From Chiridota heheva (taxonomy: Eukaryota > Echinodermata > Holothuroidea > Apodida > Chiridotidae), in the NCBI GenBank assembly GCA_020152595.1, contig JAIGNY010004270.1, forward strand, positions 62,001-126,000: a stretch of 64,000 nt of DNA. Reading direction: 5' to 3'. The stretch's first letter is position 1. Each line of letters opens with the position of its first letter. The notes beneath the pieces were generated by a model. It did not search any database. It had not been told where the DNA came from and saw only the letters and a program-made list of their open reading frames with translations. Made by a program: the position numbers and the translations under genes. Below, in pieces: positions 1-14,293 of the stretch.

Positions 1-3000
1 TTGTATATAATTATATTTAATATTGTGTTGCTAAGTCTATTAGTCTTGTATATAATTATATTTAATATTGTGTTGCTAAGTCTATTAGTCTTGTATATAA
101 TTATATTTAATATTGTGTTGCTAAGTCTATTAGTCTTGTATATAATTATATTTAATATTGTGTTGCTAAGTCTATTAGTCTTGTATATAATTATATTTAA
201 TATTGTGTTGCTAGGTCTATTAGTCTTGTATATAATTATATTTAATATTGTGTTGCTAAGTCTATTAGTCTTGTATATAATTATATTTAATATTGTGTTG
301 CTAAGTCTATTAGTCTTGTATATAATTATATTTAATATTGTGTTGCTAAGTCTATTAGTCTTGTATATAATTATATTTAATATTGTGTTGCTAAGTCTAT
401 TAGTCTTGTATATAATTATATTTAATATTGTATTGCTAAGTCTATTAGTCTTGTATATAATTATATTTAATATTGTGTTGCTAAGTCTATTAGTCTTGTA
501 TATAATTATATTTAATATTGTGTTGCTAGGTCTATTAGTCTTGTATATAATTATATTTATATTTATATTTTGTTGCTAGGTCTATTAGTCTATTAGTCTT
601 GTATATAATTATATTTAATATTGTGTTGCTAAGTCTATTAGTCTTGTATATAATTATATTTAATATTGTGTTGCTAAGTCTATTAGTCTTGTATATAATT
701 ATATTTAATATTGTGTTGCTAAGTCTATTAGTCTTGTATATAATTATATTTAATATTGTATATAATTATATTTGCTAAGTCTATTAGTCTTGTATATAAT
801 TATATTTAATATTGTGTTGCTAAGTCTATTAGTCTTGTATATAATTATATTTAATATTGTATTGCTAAGTCTATTAGTCTTGTATATAATTATATTTAAT
901 ATTGTGTTGCTAGTCTATTAGTCTTGTATATAATTATATTTAATATTGTGTTGCTAGGTCTATTAGTCTTGTATATAATTATATTTAATATTGTGTTGCT
1001 AGGTCTATTAGTCTTGTATATAATTATATTTAATATTGTGTTGCTAAGTCTATTAGTCTTGTATATAATTATATTTAATATTGTGTTGCTAAGTCTATTA
1101 GTCTTGTATATAATTATATTTGTATTGTGTTGCTAGGTCTATTAGTCTTGTATATATTATATTTAATATTGTGTTGCTAGGTCTATTAGTCTTGTATATA
1201 TAATTTATATTTAATTAGTCTTGTATATAATTATGTTGCTAAGTCTATTAGTCTTGTATATAATTATATTTAATATTGTGTTGCTAAGTCTATTAGTCTT
1301 GTATATAATTATATTTAATATTGTGTTGCTAAGTCTATTAGTCTTGTATATAATTATATTTAATATTGTGTTGCTAAGTCTATTAGTCTTGTATATAATT
1401 ATATTTAATATTGTGTTGCTAAGTCTATTAGTCTTGTATATAATTATATTTAATATTGTGTTGCTATTAGTCTATTAGTCTTGTATATAATTATATTTAA
1501 TATTGTGTTGCTAGGTCTATTAGTCTTGTATATAATTATATTTAATATTGTGTTGCTAAGTCTATTAGTCTTGTATATAATTATATTTAATATTGTGTTG
1601 CTAGGTCTATTAGTCTTGTATATAATTATATTTAATATTGTGTTGCTAGGTCTATTAGTCTTGTATATAATTATATTTAATATTGTGTTGCTAAGTCTAT
1701 TAGTCTTGTATATAATTATATTTAATATTGTGTTGCTAAGTCTATTAGTCTTGTATATAATTATATTTAATATTGTGTTGCTAAGTCTATTAGTCTTGTA
1801 TATAATTATATTTAATATTGTGTTGCTAAGTCTATTAGTCTTGTATATAATTATATTTAATATTGTGTTGCTAAGTCTATTAGTCTTGTATATAATTATA
1901 TTTAATATTGTGTTGCTAAGTCTATTAGTCTTGTATATAATTATATTTAATATTGTGTTGCTAAGTCTATTAGTCTTGTATATAATTATATTTAATATTG
2001 TGTTGCTAAGTCTATTAGTCTTGTATATAATTATATTTAATATTGTGTTGCTAAGTCTATTAGTCTTGTATATAATTATATTTAATTTGCTAAGTCTATT
2101 AGTCTTGTATATAATTATATTTAATATTGTGTTGCTAGGTCTATTAGTCTTGTATATAATTATATTTAATATTGTGTTGCTAAGTCTATTAGTCTTGTAT
2201 ATAATTATATTTAATATTGTGTTGCTAAGTCTATTAGTCTTGTATATAATTATATTTAATATTGTGTTTAATTAGTCTTGTATATAATTATATTTAATAT
2301 TGTGTTGCTAAGTCTATTAGTCTTGTATATAATTATATTTAATATTGTGTTGCTAAGTCTATTAGTCTTGTATATAATTATATTTAATATTGTGTTGCTA
2401 AGTCTATTAGTCTTGTATATAATTATATTTAATATTGTGTTGCTAAGTCTATTAGTCTTGTATATAATTATATTTAATATTGTGTTGCTAGGTCTATTAG
2501 TCTTGTATATAATTATATTTAATATTGTGTTGCTAGGTCTATTAGTCTTGTATATAATTATATTTAATATTGTGTTGCTAAGTCTATTAGTCTTGTATAT
2601 AATTATATTTAATATTGTGTTGCTAAGTCTATTAGTCTTGTATATAATTATATTTAATATTGTGTTGCTAGGTCTATTAGTCTTGTATATAATTATATTT
2701 AATATTGTGTTGCTAGGTCTATTAGTCTTGTATATAATTATATTTAATATTGTGTTGCTAGGTCTATTAGTCTTGTATATAATTATATTTAATATTGTGT
2801 TGCTAAGTCTATTAGTCTTGTATATAATTATATTTAATATTGTGTTGCTAAGTCTATTAGTCTTGTATATAATTATATTTAATATTGTGTTGCTAGGTCT
2901 ATTAGTCTTGTATATAATTATATTTAATATTGTGTTGCTAAGTCTATTAGTCTTGTATATAATTATATTTAATATTGTGTTGCTAAGTCTATTAGTCTTG

Positions 3001-6000
3001 TATATAATTATATTTTAATATTGTGTTGTCTTGTATATAATTATATTTATAGTCTATTAGTCTTGTATATAATTATATTTAATATTGTGTTGCTAAGTCT
3101 ATTAGTCTTGTATATAATTATATTTAATATTGTGTTGCTAAGTCTATTAGTCTTGTATATAATTATATTTAATATTGTGTTGCTAAGTCTATTAGTCTTG
3201 TATATAATTATATTTAATATTGTGTTGCTAAGTCTATTAGTCTTGTATATAATTATATTTAATATTGTGTTGCTAAGTCTATTAGTCTTGTATATAATTA
3301 TATTTAATATTGTGTTGCTAAGTCTATTAGTCTTGTATATAATTATATTTAATATTGTGTTGCTAAGTCTATTAGTCTTGTATATAATTATATTTAATAT
3401 TGTGTTGCTAAGTCTATTAGTCTTGTATATAATTATATTTAATATTGTGTTGCTAAGTCTATTAGTCTTGTATATAATTATATTTAATATTGTGTTGCTA
3501 AGTCTATTAGTCTTGTATATAATTATATTTAATATTGTGTTGCTAAGTCTATTAGTCTTGTATATAATTATATTTAATATTGTGTTGCTAAGTCTATTAG
3601 TCTTGTATATAATTATATTTAATATTGTGTTGTCTTGTATATAATTATATTTAAAGTCTATTAGTCTTGTATATAATTATATTTAATATTGTGTTGCTAA
3701 GTCTATTAGTCTTGTATATAATTATATTTAATATTGTGTTGCTAAGTCTATTAGTCTTGTATATAATTATATTTAATATTGTGTTGCTAAGTCTATTAGT
3801 CTTGTATATAATTATATTTAATATTGTGTTGCTAAGTCTATTAGTCTTGTATATAATTATATTTAATATTGTGTTGCTAAGTCTATTAGTCTTGTATATA
3901 ATTATATTTAATATTGTGTTGCTAAGTCTATTAGTCTTGTATATAATTATATTTAATATTGTGTTGCTAAGTCTATTAGTCTTGTATATAATTATATTTA
4001 ATATTGTGTTGCTAAGTCTATTAGTCTTGTATATAATTATATTTAATATTGTGTTGCTAAGTCTATTAGTCTTGTATATAATTATATTTAATATTGTGTT
4101 GCTAAGTCTATTAGTCTTGTATATAATTATATTTAATATTGTGTTGCTAAGTCTATTAGTCTTGTATATAATTATATTTAATATTGTGTTGCTAAGTCTA
4201 TTAGTCTTGTATATAATTATATTTAATATTGTGTTGCTAAGTCTATTAGTCTTGTATATAATTATATTTAATATTGTGTTGCTAAGTCTATTAGTCTTGT
4301 ATATAATTATATTTAATATTGTGTTGCTAAGTCTATTAGTCTTGTATATAATTATATTTAATATTGTGTTGCTAAGTCTATTAGTCTTGTATATAATTAT
4401 ATTTAATATTGTGTTGCTAGGTCTATTAGTCTTGTATATAATTATATTTAATATTGTGTTGCTAGGTCTATTAGTCTTGTATATAATTATATTTAATATT
4501 GTGTTGCTAAGTCTATTAGTCTTGTATATAATTATATTTAATATTGTGTTGCTAAGTCTATTAGTCTTGTATATAATAATTTTATATTTAATATTGTGTT
4601 GCTAGGTCTATTAGTCTTGTATATAATTATATTTAATATTGTGTTGCTAAGTCTATTAGTCTTGTATATAATTATATTTAATATTGTGTTGCTAGGTCTA
4701 TTAGTCTTGTATATAATTATATTTAATATTGTGTTGCTAGGTCTATTAGTCTTGTATATAATTATATTTAATATTGTGTTGCTAAGTCTATTAGTCTTGT
4801 ATATAATTATATTTAATATTGTGTTGCTAAGTCTATTAGTCTTGTATATAATTATATTTAATATTGTGTTGCTAAGTCTATTAGTCTTGTATATAATTAT
4901 ATTTAATATTGTGTTGCTAAGTCTATTAGTCTTGTATATAATTATATTTAATATTGTGTTGCTAGGTCTATTAGTCTTGTATATAATTATATTTAATATT
5001 GTGTTGCTAGGTCTATTAGTCTTGTATATAATTATATTTAATATTGTGTTGCTAAGTCTATTAGTCTTGTATATAATTATATTTAATATTGTGTTGCTAA
5101 GTCTATTAGTCTTGTATATAATTATATTTAATATTGTGTTGCTAGGTCTATTAGTCTTGTATATAATTATATTTAATATTGTGTTGCTAGGTCTATTAGT
5201 CTTGTATATAATTATATTTAATATTGTGTTGCTAAGTCTATTAGTCTTGTATATAATTATATTTAATATTGTGTTGCTAAGTCTATTAGTCTTGTATATA
5301 ATTATATTTAATATAGTCTTGTATATAATTATATTTAATATTGTTGCTAAGTCTATTAGTCTTGTATATAATTATATTTAATTGTTTGCTAAGTCTATTA
5401 GTCTTGTATATAATTATATTTTATTGTGTTGCTAAGTCTATTAGTCTTGTATATAATTATATTTAATATTGTGTTGCTAAGTCTATTAGTCTTGTATATA
5501 ATTATATTTAATATTGTGTTGCTAAGTCTATTAGTCTTGTATATAATTATATTTAATATTGTGTTGCTAGGTCTATTAGTCTTGTATATAATTATATTTA
5601 ATATTGTGTTGCTAAGTCTATTAGTCTTGTATATAATTATATTTAATATTGTGTTGCTAAGTCTATTAGTCTTGTATATAATTATATTTAATATTGTGTT
5701 GCTAGGTCTATTAGTCTTGTATATAATTATATTTAATATTGTGTTGCTAAGTCTATTAGTCTTGTATATAATTATATTTAATATTGTGTTGCTAAGTCTA
5801 TTAGTCTTGTATATAATTATATTTAATATTGTGTTGCTAGTCTATTAGTCTATTGTGTTTAGGTCTATTAGTCTTGTATATAATTATATTTAATATTGTG
5901 TTGCTAAGTCTATTAGTCTTGTATAAATTATATTTAATATTGTGTTGCTAAGTCTATTAGTCTTGTATATAATTATATTTAATATTGTGTTGCTAAGTCT

Positions 6001-9000
6001 ATTAGTCTTGTATATAATTATATTTAATATTGTGTTGCTAAGTCTATTAGTCTTGTATATAATTATATTTAATATTGTGTTGCTAAGTCTATTAGTCTTG
6101 TATATAATTATATTTAATATTGTGTTGCTAAGTCTATTAGTCTTGTATATAATTATATTTAATATTGTGTTGCTAAGTCTATTAGTCTTGTATATAATTA
6201 TATTTAATATTGTGTTGCTAAGTCTATTAGTCTTGTATATAATTATATTTAATATTGTGTTGCTAAGTCTATTAGTCTTGTATATAATTATATTTAATAT
6301 TGTGTTGCTAAGTCTATTAGTCTTGTATATAATTATATTTAATATTGTGTTGCTAAGTCTATTAGTCTTGTATATAATTATATTTAATATTGTGTTGCTA
6401 AGTCTATTAGTCTTGTATATAATTATATTTAATATTGTGTTGCTAAGTCTATTAGTCTTGTATATAATTATATTTAATATTGTGTTGCTAAGTCTATTAG
6501 TCTTGTATATAATTATATTTAATATTGTGTTGCTAAGTCTATTAGTCTTGTATATAATTATATTTAATATTGTGTTGCTAAGTCTATTAGTCTTGTATAT
6601 AATTATATTTAGGTCTATTGTGTTGCTAAGTCTATTAGTCTTGTATATAATTATATTTAATATTGTGTTGCTAAGTCTATTAGTCTTGTATATAATTATA
6701 TTTAATATTGTGTTGTAAGTCTATTGTCTATTGTGTTGTCTATTAGTCTTGTATATAATTATATTTAATATTGTGTTGCTAGGTCTATTAGTCTTGTATA
6801 TAATTATATTTAATATTGTGTTGCTAGGTCTATTAGTCTTTGTATAATTAATTATATTTATATATTGTGTTGCTAGGTCTATTAGTCTTGTATATAATTA
6901 TATTTAATATTGTGTTGCTAGGTCTATTAGTCTTGTATATAATTATATTTAATATTGTGTTGCTAGGTCTATTAGTCTTGTATATAATTATATTTAATAT
7001 TGTGTTGCTAAGTCTATTAGTCTTGTATATAATTATATTTAATATTGTGTTGCTAAGTCTATTAGTCTTGTATATAATTATATTTAATATTGTGTTGCTA
7101 GGTCTATTAGTCTTGTATATAATTATATTTAATATTGTGTTGCTAAGTCTATTAGTCTTGTATATAATTATATTTAATATTGTGTTGCTAAGTCTATTAG
7201 TCTTGTATATAATTATATTTAATATTGTGTTGCTAAGTCTATTAGTCTTGTATATAATTATATTTAATATTGTGTTGCTAGGTCTATTAGTCTTGTATAT
7301 AATTATATTTAATATTGTGTTGCTAGGTCTATTAGTCTTGTATATAATTATATTTAATATTGTGTTTGTCTATTAGTCTTGTATATAATTATATTTTATT
7401 GTGTTGCTAAGTCTATTAGTCTTGTATATAATTATATTTAATATTGTGTTGCTAGGTCTATTAGTCTTGTATATAATTATATTTAATATTGTGTTGCTAA
7501 GTCTATTAGTCTTGTATATAATTATATTTAATATTGTGTTGCTAAGTCTATTAGTCTTGTATATAATTATATTTAATATTGTGTTGCTAGGTCTATTAGT
7601 CTTGTATATAATTATATTTAATATTGTGTTGCTAAGTCTATTAGTCTTGTATATAATTATATTTAATATTGTGTTGCTAAGTCTATTAGTCTTGTATATA
7701 ATTATATTTAATATTGTGTTGCTAGGTCTATTAGTCTTGTATATAATTATATTTAATATTGTGTTGCTAGGTCTATTAGTCTTGTATATAATTATATTTA
7801 ATATTGTGTTGCTAAGTCTATTAGTCTTGTATATAATTATATTTAATATTGTGTTGCTAAGTCTATTAGTCTTGTATATAATTATATTTAATATTGTGTT
7901 GCTAAGTCTATTAGTCTTGTATATAATTATATTTAATATTGTGTTGCTAAGTCTATTAGTCTTGTATATAATTATATTTAATATTGTATTTGCTAAGTCT
8001 ATTAGTCTTGTATATAATTATATTTAATATTGTGTTGCTAAGTCTATTAGTCTTGTATATAATTATATTTAATATTGTGTTGCTAAGTCTATTAGTCTTG
8101 TATATAATTATATTTAATATTGTGTTGCTAAGTCTATTAGTCTTGTATATAATTATATTTAATATTGTGTTGCTAAGTCTATTAGTCTTGTATATAATTA
8201 TATTTAATATTGTGTTGCTAAGTCTATTAGTCTTGTATATAATTATATTTAATATTGTGTTGCTAAGTCTATTAGTCTTGTATATAATTATATTTAATAT
8301 TGTGTTGCTAAGTCTATTAGTCTTGTATATAATTATATTTAATATTGTGTTGCTAAGTCTATTAGTCTTGTATATAATTATATTTAATATTGTGTTGCTA
8401 AGTCTATTAGTCTTGTATATAATTATATTTAATATTGTGTTGCTAAGTCTATTAGTCTTGTATATAATTATATTTAATATTGTGTTGCTAAGTCTATTAG
8501 TCTTGTATATAATTATATTTAATATTGTGTTGCTAAGTCTATTAGTCTTGTATATAATTATATTTAATATTGTGTTGCTAAGTCTATTAGTCTTGTATAT
8601 AATTATATTTAATATTGTGTTGCTAAGTCTATTAGTCTTGTATATAATTATATTTAATATTGTGTTGCTAAGTCTATTAGTCTTGTATATAATTATATTT
8701 AATATTGTGCTAGGTCTATTAGTCTTGTATATAATTATATTTGCTAAGTCTATTAGTCTTGTATATAATTATATTTAATATTGTGTTGCTAAGTCTATTA
8801 GTCTTGTATATAATTATATTTAATATTGTGTTGCTAAGTCTATTAGTCTTGTATATAATTATATTTAATATTGTGTTGCTAAGTCTATTAGTCTTGTATA
8901 TAATTATATTTAATATTGTGTTGCTAAGTCTATTAGTCTTGTATATAATTATATTTAATATTGTGTTGCTAAGTCTATTAGTCTTGTATATAATTATATT

Positions 9001-12000
9001 TAATATTGTGTTGCTAAGTCTATTAGTCTTGTATATAATTATATTTAATATTGTGTTGCTAAGTCTATTAGTCTTGTATATAATTATATTTAATATTGTG
9101 TTGCTAAGTCTATTAGTCTTGTATATAATTATATTTAATATTGTGTTGCTAAGTCTATTAGTCTTGTATATAATTATATTTAATATTGTGTTGCTAAGTC
9201 TATTAGTCTTGTATATAATTATATTTAATATTGTGTTGCTAAGTCTATTAGTCTTGTATATAATTATATTTAATATTGTGTTGCTAAGTCTATTAGTCTT
9301 GTATATAATTATATTTAATATTGTGTTGCTAAGTCTATTAGTCTTGTATATAATTATATTTAATATTGTGTTGCTAAGTCTATTAGTCTTGTATATAATT
9401 ATATTTAATATTGTGTTGCTAAGTCTATTAGTCTTGTATATAATTATATTTAATATTGTGTATATAATTATATTTGCTAAGTCTATTAGTCTTGTATATA
9501 ATTATATTTAATATTGTGTTGCTAAGTCTATTAGTCTTGTATATAATTATATTGTATATAATTATATTGCATATTGTGTTGCTAAGTCTATTAGTCTTGT
9601 ATATAATTATATTTAATATTGTATTGCTAAGTCTATTAGTCTTGTATATAATTATATTTAATATTGTGTTGCTAAGTCTATTAGTCTTGTATATAATTAT
9701 ATTTAATATTGTGTTGCTAAGTCTATTAGTCTTGTATATAATTATATTTAATATTGTATTGCTAAGTCTATTAGTCTTGTATATAATTATATTTAATATT
9801 GTGTTGCTAAGTCTATTAGTCTTGTATATAATTATATTTAATATTGTGTTGCTAAGTCTATTAGTCTTGTATATAATTATATTTAATATTGTGTTGCTAA
9901 GTCTATTAGTCTTGTATATAATTATATTTAATATTGTGTTGCTAAGTCTATTAGTCTTGTATATAATTATATTTAATATTTGTAAGTCTATTAGTTGCTA
10001 AGTCTATTAGTCTTGTATATAATTATATTTAATATTGTATTGCTAAGTCTATTAGTCTTGTATATAATTATATTTAATATTGTATTGCTAAGTCTATTAG
10101 TCTTGTATATAATTATATTTAATATTGTGTTGCTAAGTCTATTAGTCTTGTATATAATTATATTTAATATTGTGTTGCTAAGTCTATTAGTCTTGTATAT
10201 AATTATATTTAATATTGTGTTGCTAAGTCTATTAGTCTTGTATATAATTATATTTAATATTGTATTGCTAAGTCTATTAGTCTTGTATATAATTATATTT
10301 AATATTGTATTGCTAAGTCTATTAGTCTTGTATATAATTATATTTAATATTGTATTGCTAAGTCTATTAGTCTTGTATATAATTATATTTAATATTGTGT
10401 TGCTAAGTCTATTAGTCTTGTATATAATTATATTTAATATTGTGTTGCTAAGTCTATTAGTCTTGTATATAATTATATTTAATATTGTGTTGCTAAGTCT
10501 ATTAGTCTTGTATATAATTATATTTAATATTGTATTGCTAAGTCTATTAGTCTTGTATATAATTATATTTAATATTGTATTGTCTAAGTCTATTAGTCTT
10601 GTATATAATTATATTTAATATTGTATTGCTAAGTCTATTAGTCTTGTATATAATTATATTTAATATTGTATTGCTAAGTCTATTAGTCTTGTATATAATT
10701 ATATTTAATATTGTATTGCTAAGTCTATTAGTCTTGTATATAATTATATTTAATATTGTGTTGCTAAGTCTATTAGTCTTGTATATAATTATATTTAATA
10801 TTGTGTTGCTAAGTCTATTAGTCTTGTATATAATTATATTTAATATTGTGTTGCTAAGTCTATTAGTCTTGTATATAATTATATTTAATATTGTGTTGCT
10901 AAGTCTATTAGTCTTGTATATAATTATATTTAATATTGTGTTGCTAAGTCTATTAGTCTTGTATATAATTATATTTAATATTGTGTTGCTAAGTCTATTA
11001 GTCTTGTATATAATTATATTTAATATTGTATTGCTAAGTCTATTAGTCTTGTATATAATTATATTTAATATTGTATTGCTAAGTCTATTAGTCTTGTATA
11101 TAATTATATTTAATATTGTATTGCTAAGTCTATTAGTCTTGTATATAATTATATTTAATATTGCTAAGTCTATTAGTCTTGTATATAATTATATTTAATA
11201 TTGTGTTGCTAAGTCTATTAGTCTTGTATATAATTATATTTAATATTGTATTGCTAAGTCTATTAGTCTTGTATATAATTATATTTAATATTGTGTTGCT
11301 AAGTCTATTAGTCTTGTATATAATTATATTTAATATTGTGTTGCTAAGTCTATTAGTCTTGTATATAATTATATTTAATATTGTATTGCTAAGTCTATTA
11401 GTCTTGTATATAATTATATTTAATATTGTATTGCTAAGTCTATTAGTCTTGTATATAATTATATTTAATATTGTATTGCTAAGTCTATTAGTCTTGTATA
11501 TAATTATATTTAATATTGTGTTGCTAAGTCTATTAGTCTTGTATATAATTATATTTAATATTGTGTTGCTAAGTCTATTAGTCTTGTATATAATTATATT
11601 TAATATTGTGTTGCTAGGTCTATTAGTCTTGTATATAATTATATTTAATATTGTATTGCTAAGTCTATTAGTCTTGTATATAATTATATTTAATATTGTG
11701 TTGCTAGGTCTATTAGTCTTGTATATAATTATATTTAATATTGTGTTGCTAAGTCTATTAGTCTTGTATATAATTATATTTAATATTGTGTTGCTAGGTC
11801 TATTAGTCTTGTATATAATTATATTTAATATTGTATTGCTAAGTCTATTAGTCTTGTATATAATTATATTTAATATTGTGTTGCTAGGTCTATTAGTCTT
11901 GTATATAATTATATTTAATATTGTATTGCTAAGTCTATTAGTCTTGTATATAATTATATTTAATATTGTGTTGCTAAGTCTATTAGTCTTGTATATAATT

Positions 12001-13534
12001 ATATTTAATATTGTATTGCTAAGTCTATTAGTCTTGTATATAATTATATTTAATATTGTATTGCTAAGTCTATTAGTCTTGTATATAATTATATTTAATA
12101 TTGTATTGCTAAGTCTATTAGTCTTGTATATATAATTATATTTATATTGCTAGGTCTATTAGTCTTGTATATAATTATATTTAATATTGTGTTGCTAAGT
12201 CTATTAGTCTTGTATATAATTATATTTAATATTGTAAGTCTATTAGTCTAAGTCTATTAGTCTTGTATATAATTATATTTAATATTGTGTTGCTAAGTCT
12301 ATTAGTCTTGTATATAATTATATTTAATATTGTATTGCTAAGTCTATTAGTCTTGTATATAATTATATTTAATATTGTGTTGCTAAGTCTATTAGTCTTG
12401 TATATAATTATATTTAATATTGTGTTGCTAAGTCTATTAGTCTTGTATATAATTATATTTAATATTGTGTTGCTAAGTCTATTAGTCTTGTATATAATTA
12501 TATTTTATATTTAATATTGTGTTGCTAAGTCTATTAGTCTTGTATATAATTATATTTAATATTGTGTTGCTAAGTCTATTAGTCTTGTATATAATTATAT
12601 TTAATATTGTATTGCTAAGTCTATTAGTCTTGTATATAATTATATTTAATATTGTGTTGCTAGGTCTATTAGTCTTGTATATAATTATATTTAATATTGT
12701 GTTGCTAAGTCTATTAGTCTTGTATATAATTATATTTAATATTGTGTTGCTAAGTCTATTAGTCTTGTATATAATTATATTTAATATTGTATTGCTAAGT
12801 CTATTAGTCTTGTATATAATTATATTTAATATTGTGTTGCTAAGTCTATTAGTCTTGTATATAATTATATTTAATATTGTGTTGCTAAGTCTATTAGTCT
12901 TGTATATAATTATATTTAATATTGTATTGCTAAGTCTATTAGTCTTGTATATAATTATATTTAATATTGTGTTGCTAAGTCTATTAGTCTTGTATATAAT
13001 TATATTTAATATTGTGTTGCTAAGTCTATTAGTCTTGTATATAATTATATTTAATATTGTATTGCTAAGTCTATTAGTCTTGTATATAATTATATTTAAT
13101 ATTGTGTTGCTAAGTCTATTAGTCTTGTATATAATTATATTTAATATTGTGTTGCTAAGTCTATTAGTCTTGTATATAATTATATTTAATATTGTATTGC
13201 TAAGTCTATTAGTCTTGTATATAATTATATTTAATATTGTATTGCTAAGTCTATTAGTCTTGTATATAATTATATTTAATATTGTGTTGCTAGGTCTATT
13301 AGTCTTGTATATAATTATATTTAATATTGTATTGCTAAGTCTATTAGTCTTGTATATAATTATATTTAATATTGTGTTGCTAAGTCTATTAGTCTTGTAT
13401 ATAATTATATTTAATATTGTGTTGCTAAGTCTATTAGTCTTGTATATAATTATATTTAATATTGTGTTGCTAAGTCTATTAGTCTTGTATATAATTATAT
13501 TTAATATTGTATTGCTAAGTCTATTAGTCTTGTA
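1..13534. repeat. 45-bp AT-rich satellite array, about 300 copies
   Basis: The unit is 45 bp and runs head to tail from base 1 to 13534, so the array is cut by the window's left edge. Each unit contains a 12-bp palindrome (atataattatat) followed by tattgtgttgctaagtc. Two sites vary between copies: ctaagtc/ctaggtc and attgtg/attgta. Because 45 is a multiple of three, one forward frame reads as endless LYIIIFNIVLLSLLV and one reverse frame as KTNRLSNTILNIIIY. Neither is a gene: there is no fixed start or stop, no change in composition and no synonymous bias. Irregular junctions with short or fused units occur near 545-600, 740-780, 1140-1230, 3010-3060, 3630-3665, 5310-5430, 6610-6870, 9460-9570, 9980 and 12130-12260. 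It may be pericentromeric or another heterochromatic satellite; the sequence alone cannot say. Confidence 0.98.
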
Positions 13535-14000
13535 CAACCAGATGTTCTTTTTAAATCATAATTCTAAAGTACTTATACAAGTTATTTTACCTTTTAATGT
13601 TTTGTTGGTATAGATGTATTGTAATTCTTCAATCTTTTAATTTTCTTCATTGGTATATTCAACCGTATTATTATTTTGCTGCATGCTTTAATTAAAGTTC
13701 TTATCTTATATTTTCTAATGTCAGCATGTACAATTTTATTTGTACATTTTATTACTACCATATGTTCTTTTAAATCATAATTTTAAAGTACTAATAGAAG
13801 TTAATTTACCTTTTAATGTTTTATTGGTGATTATTTACATAAAATTTGGCGCTATATAAATTGGAATTATTGTCGCTAAAATATAACTGGTTATTGGAAT
13901 TGATTGTCGATGTTATGTCTGTTAAAATCTATTAAGCGTTTCGTGATAGCATTTGTAACCGATTGTCATTGTAATTGTGTGCTATTAAAATCTATTGGTG
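13535..14000. repeat. Satellite flank with a 68-bp direct duplication and a retroelement-like tail
   Basis: The satellite stops inside a unit at about 13534. A segment of about 68 bp starting atgttctttt occurs at 13542-13609 and again, about 85-90% identical by eye, at 13762-13828. Both copies end in cttttaatgttt(t/g)(t/a)ttggt. After the second copy comes ggcgctatataaat (13848-13861), a motif I associate with 3' tails of invertebrate LINEs and SINEs and seen again at 56910. Two short ttaaaatctatt copies follow. No gene is visible. Confidence 0.6.
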
Positions 14001-14293
14001 AGTTGCTGTGGCTCAGTGGTCATGCTCCTATTCGAGAGGTGCCGAGTTCGATTCCCGTCGTGAGCGCTGCATTGTGTCCTTGAGCAAGACACTTTACTCT
14101 ACTTGCTTCAGTCCACTCAGCTGTAAAATGAGTACCATTACTGCTGGGGAGTTAATCTGCTATAGACTGGCGTCCTGTCCAGGGGGAGTAATATACTCTC
14201 ATCCACTTGCGCCATGGAAACCGGGGATAAACCTAATGGCTCGGATGGATTTAGCTTTCAAAATTTATAGGTGTACGGGCAATGTCAGATATA
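14001..14293 (+). mobile_element. tRNA-derived SINE
   Basis: The head has RNA polymerase III box A (tggctcagtgg, 14009-14019) and box B (gagttcgattc, 14044-14054) at tRNA-like spacing. It is followed by a non-tRNA body containing ccttgagcaagacacttta and gactggcgtcctgtccaggg. These body motifs are widespread in metazoan tRNA-type SINE cores (established knowledge, recalled rather than searched). It is not a working tRNA, because the acceptor stem does not close and the sequence runs on into the SINE body. A 96-codon open frame across 14008-14298 is incidental. Confidence 0.75.

Noticed and set aside
1..13613. Long open frames on both strands (up to 364 codons) reading LYIIIFNIVLLSLLV or KTNRLSNTILNIIIY repeats
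   Set aside because: They follow only from a 45-bp unit without stops in those frames. No start context, unique sequence or splice signals; strand-symmetric openness is a repeat artefact.
14001..14070. Functional tRNA gene
   Set aside because: A and B boxes are present but the acceptor arm does not pair and the sequence continues into a SINE body.
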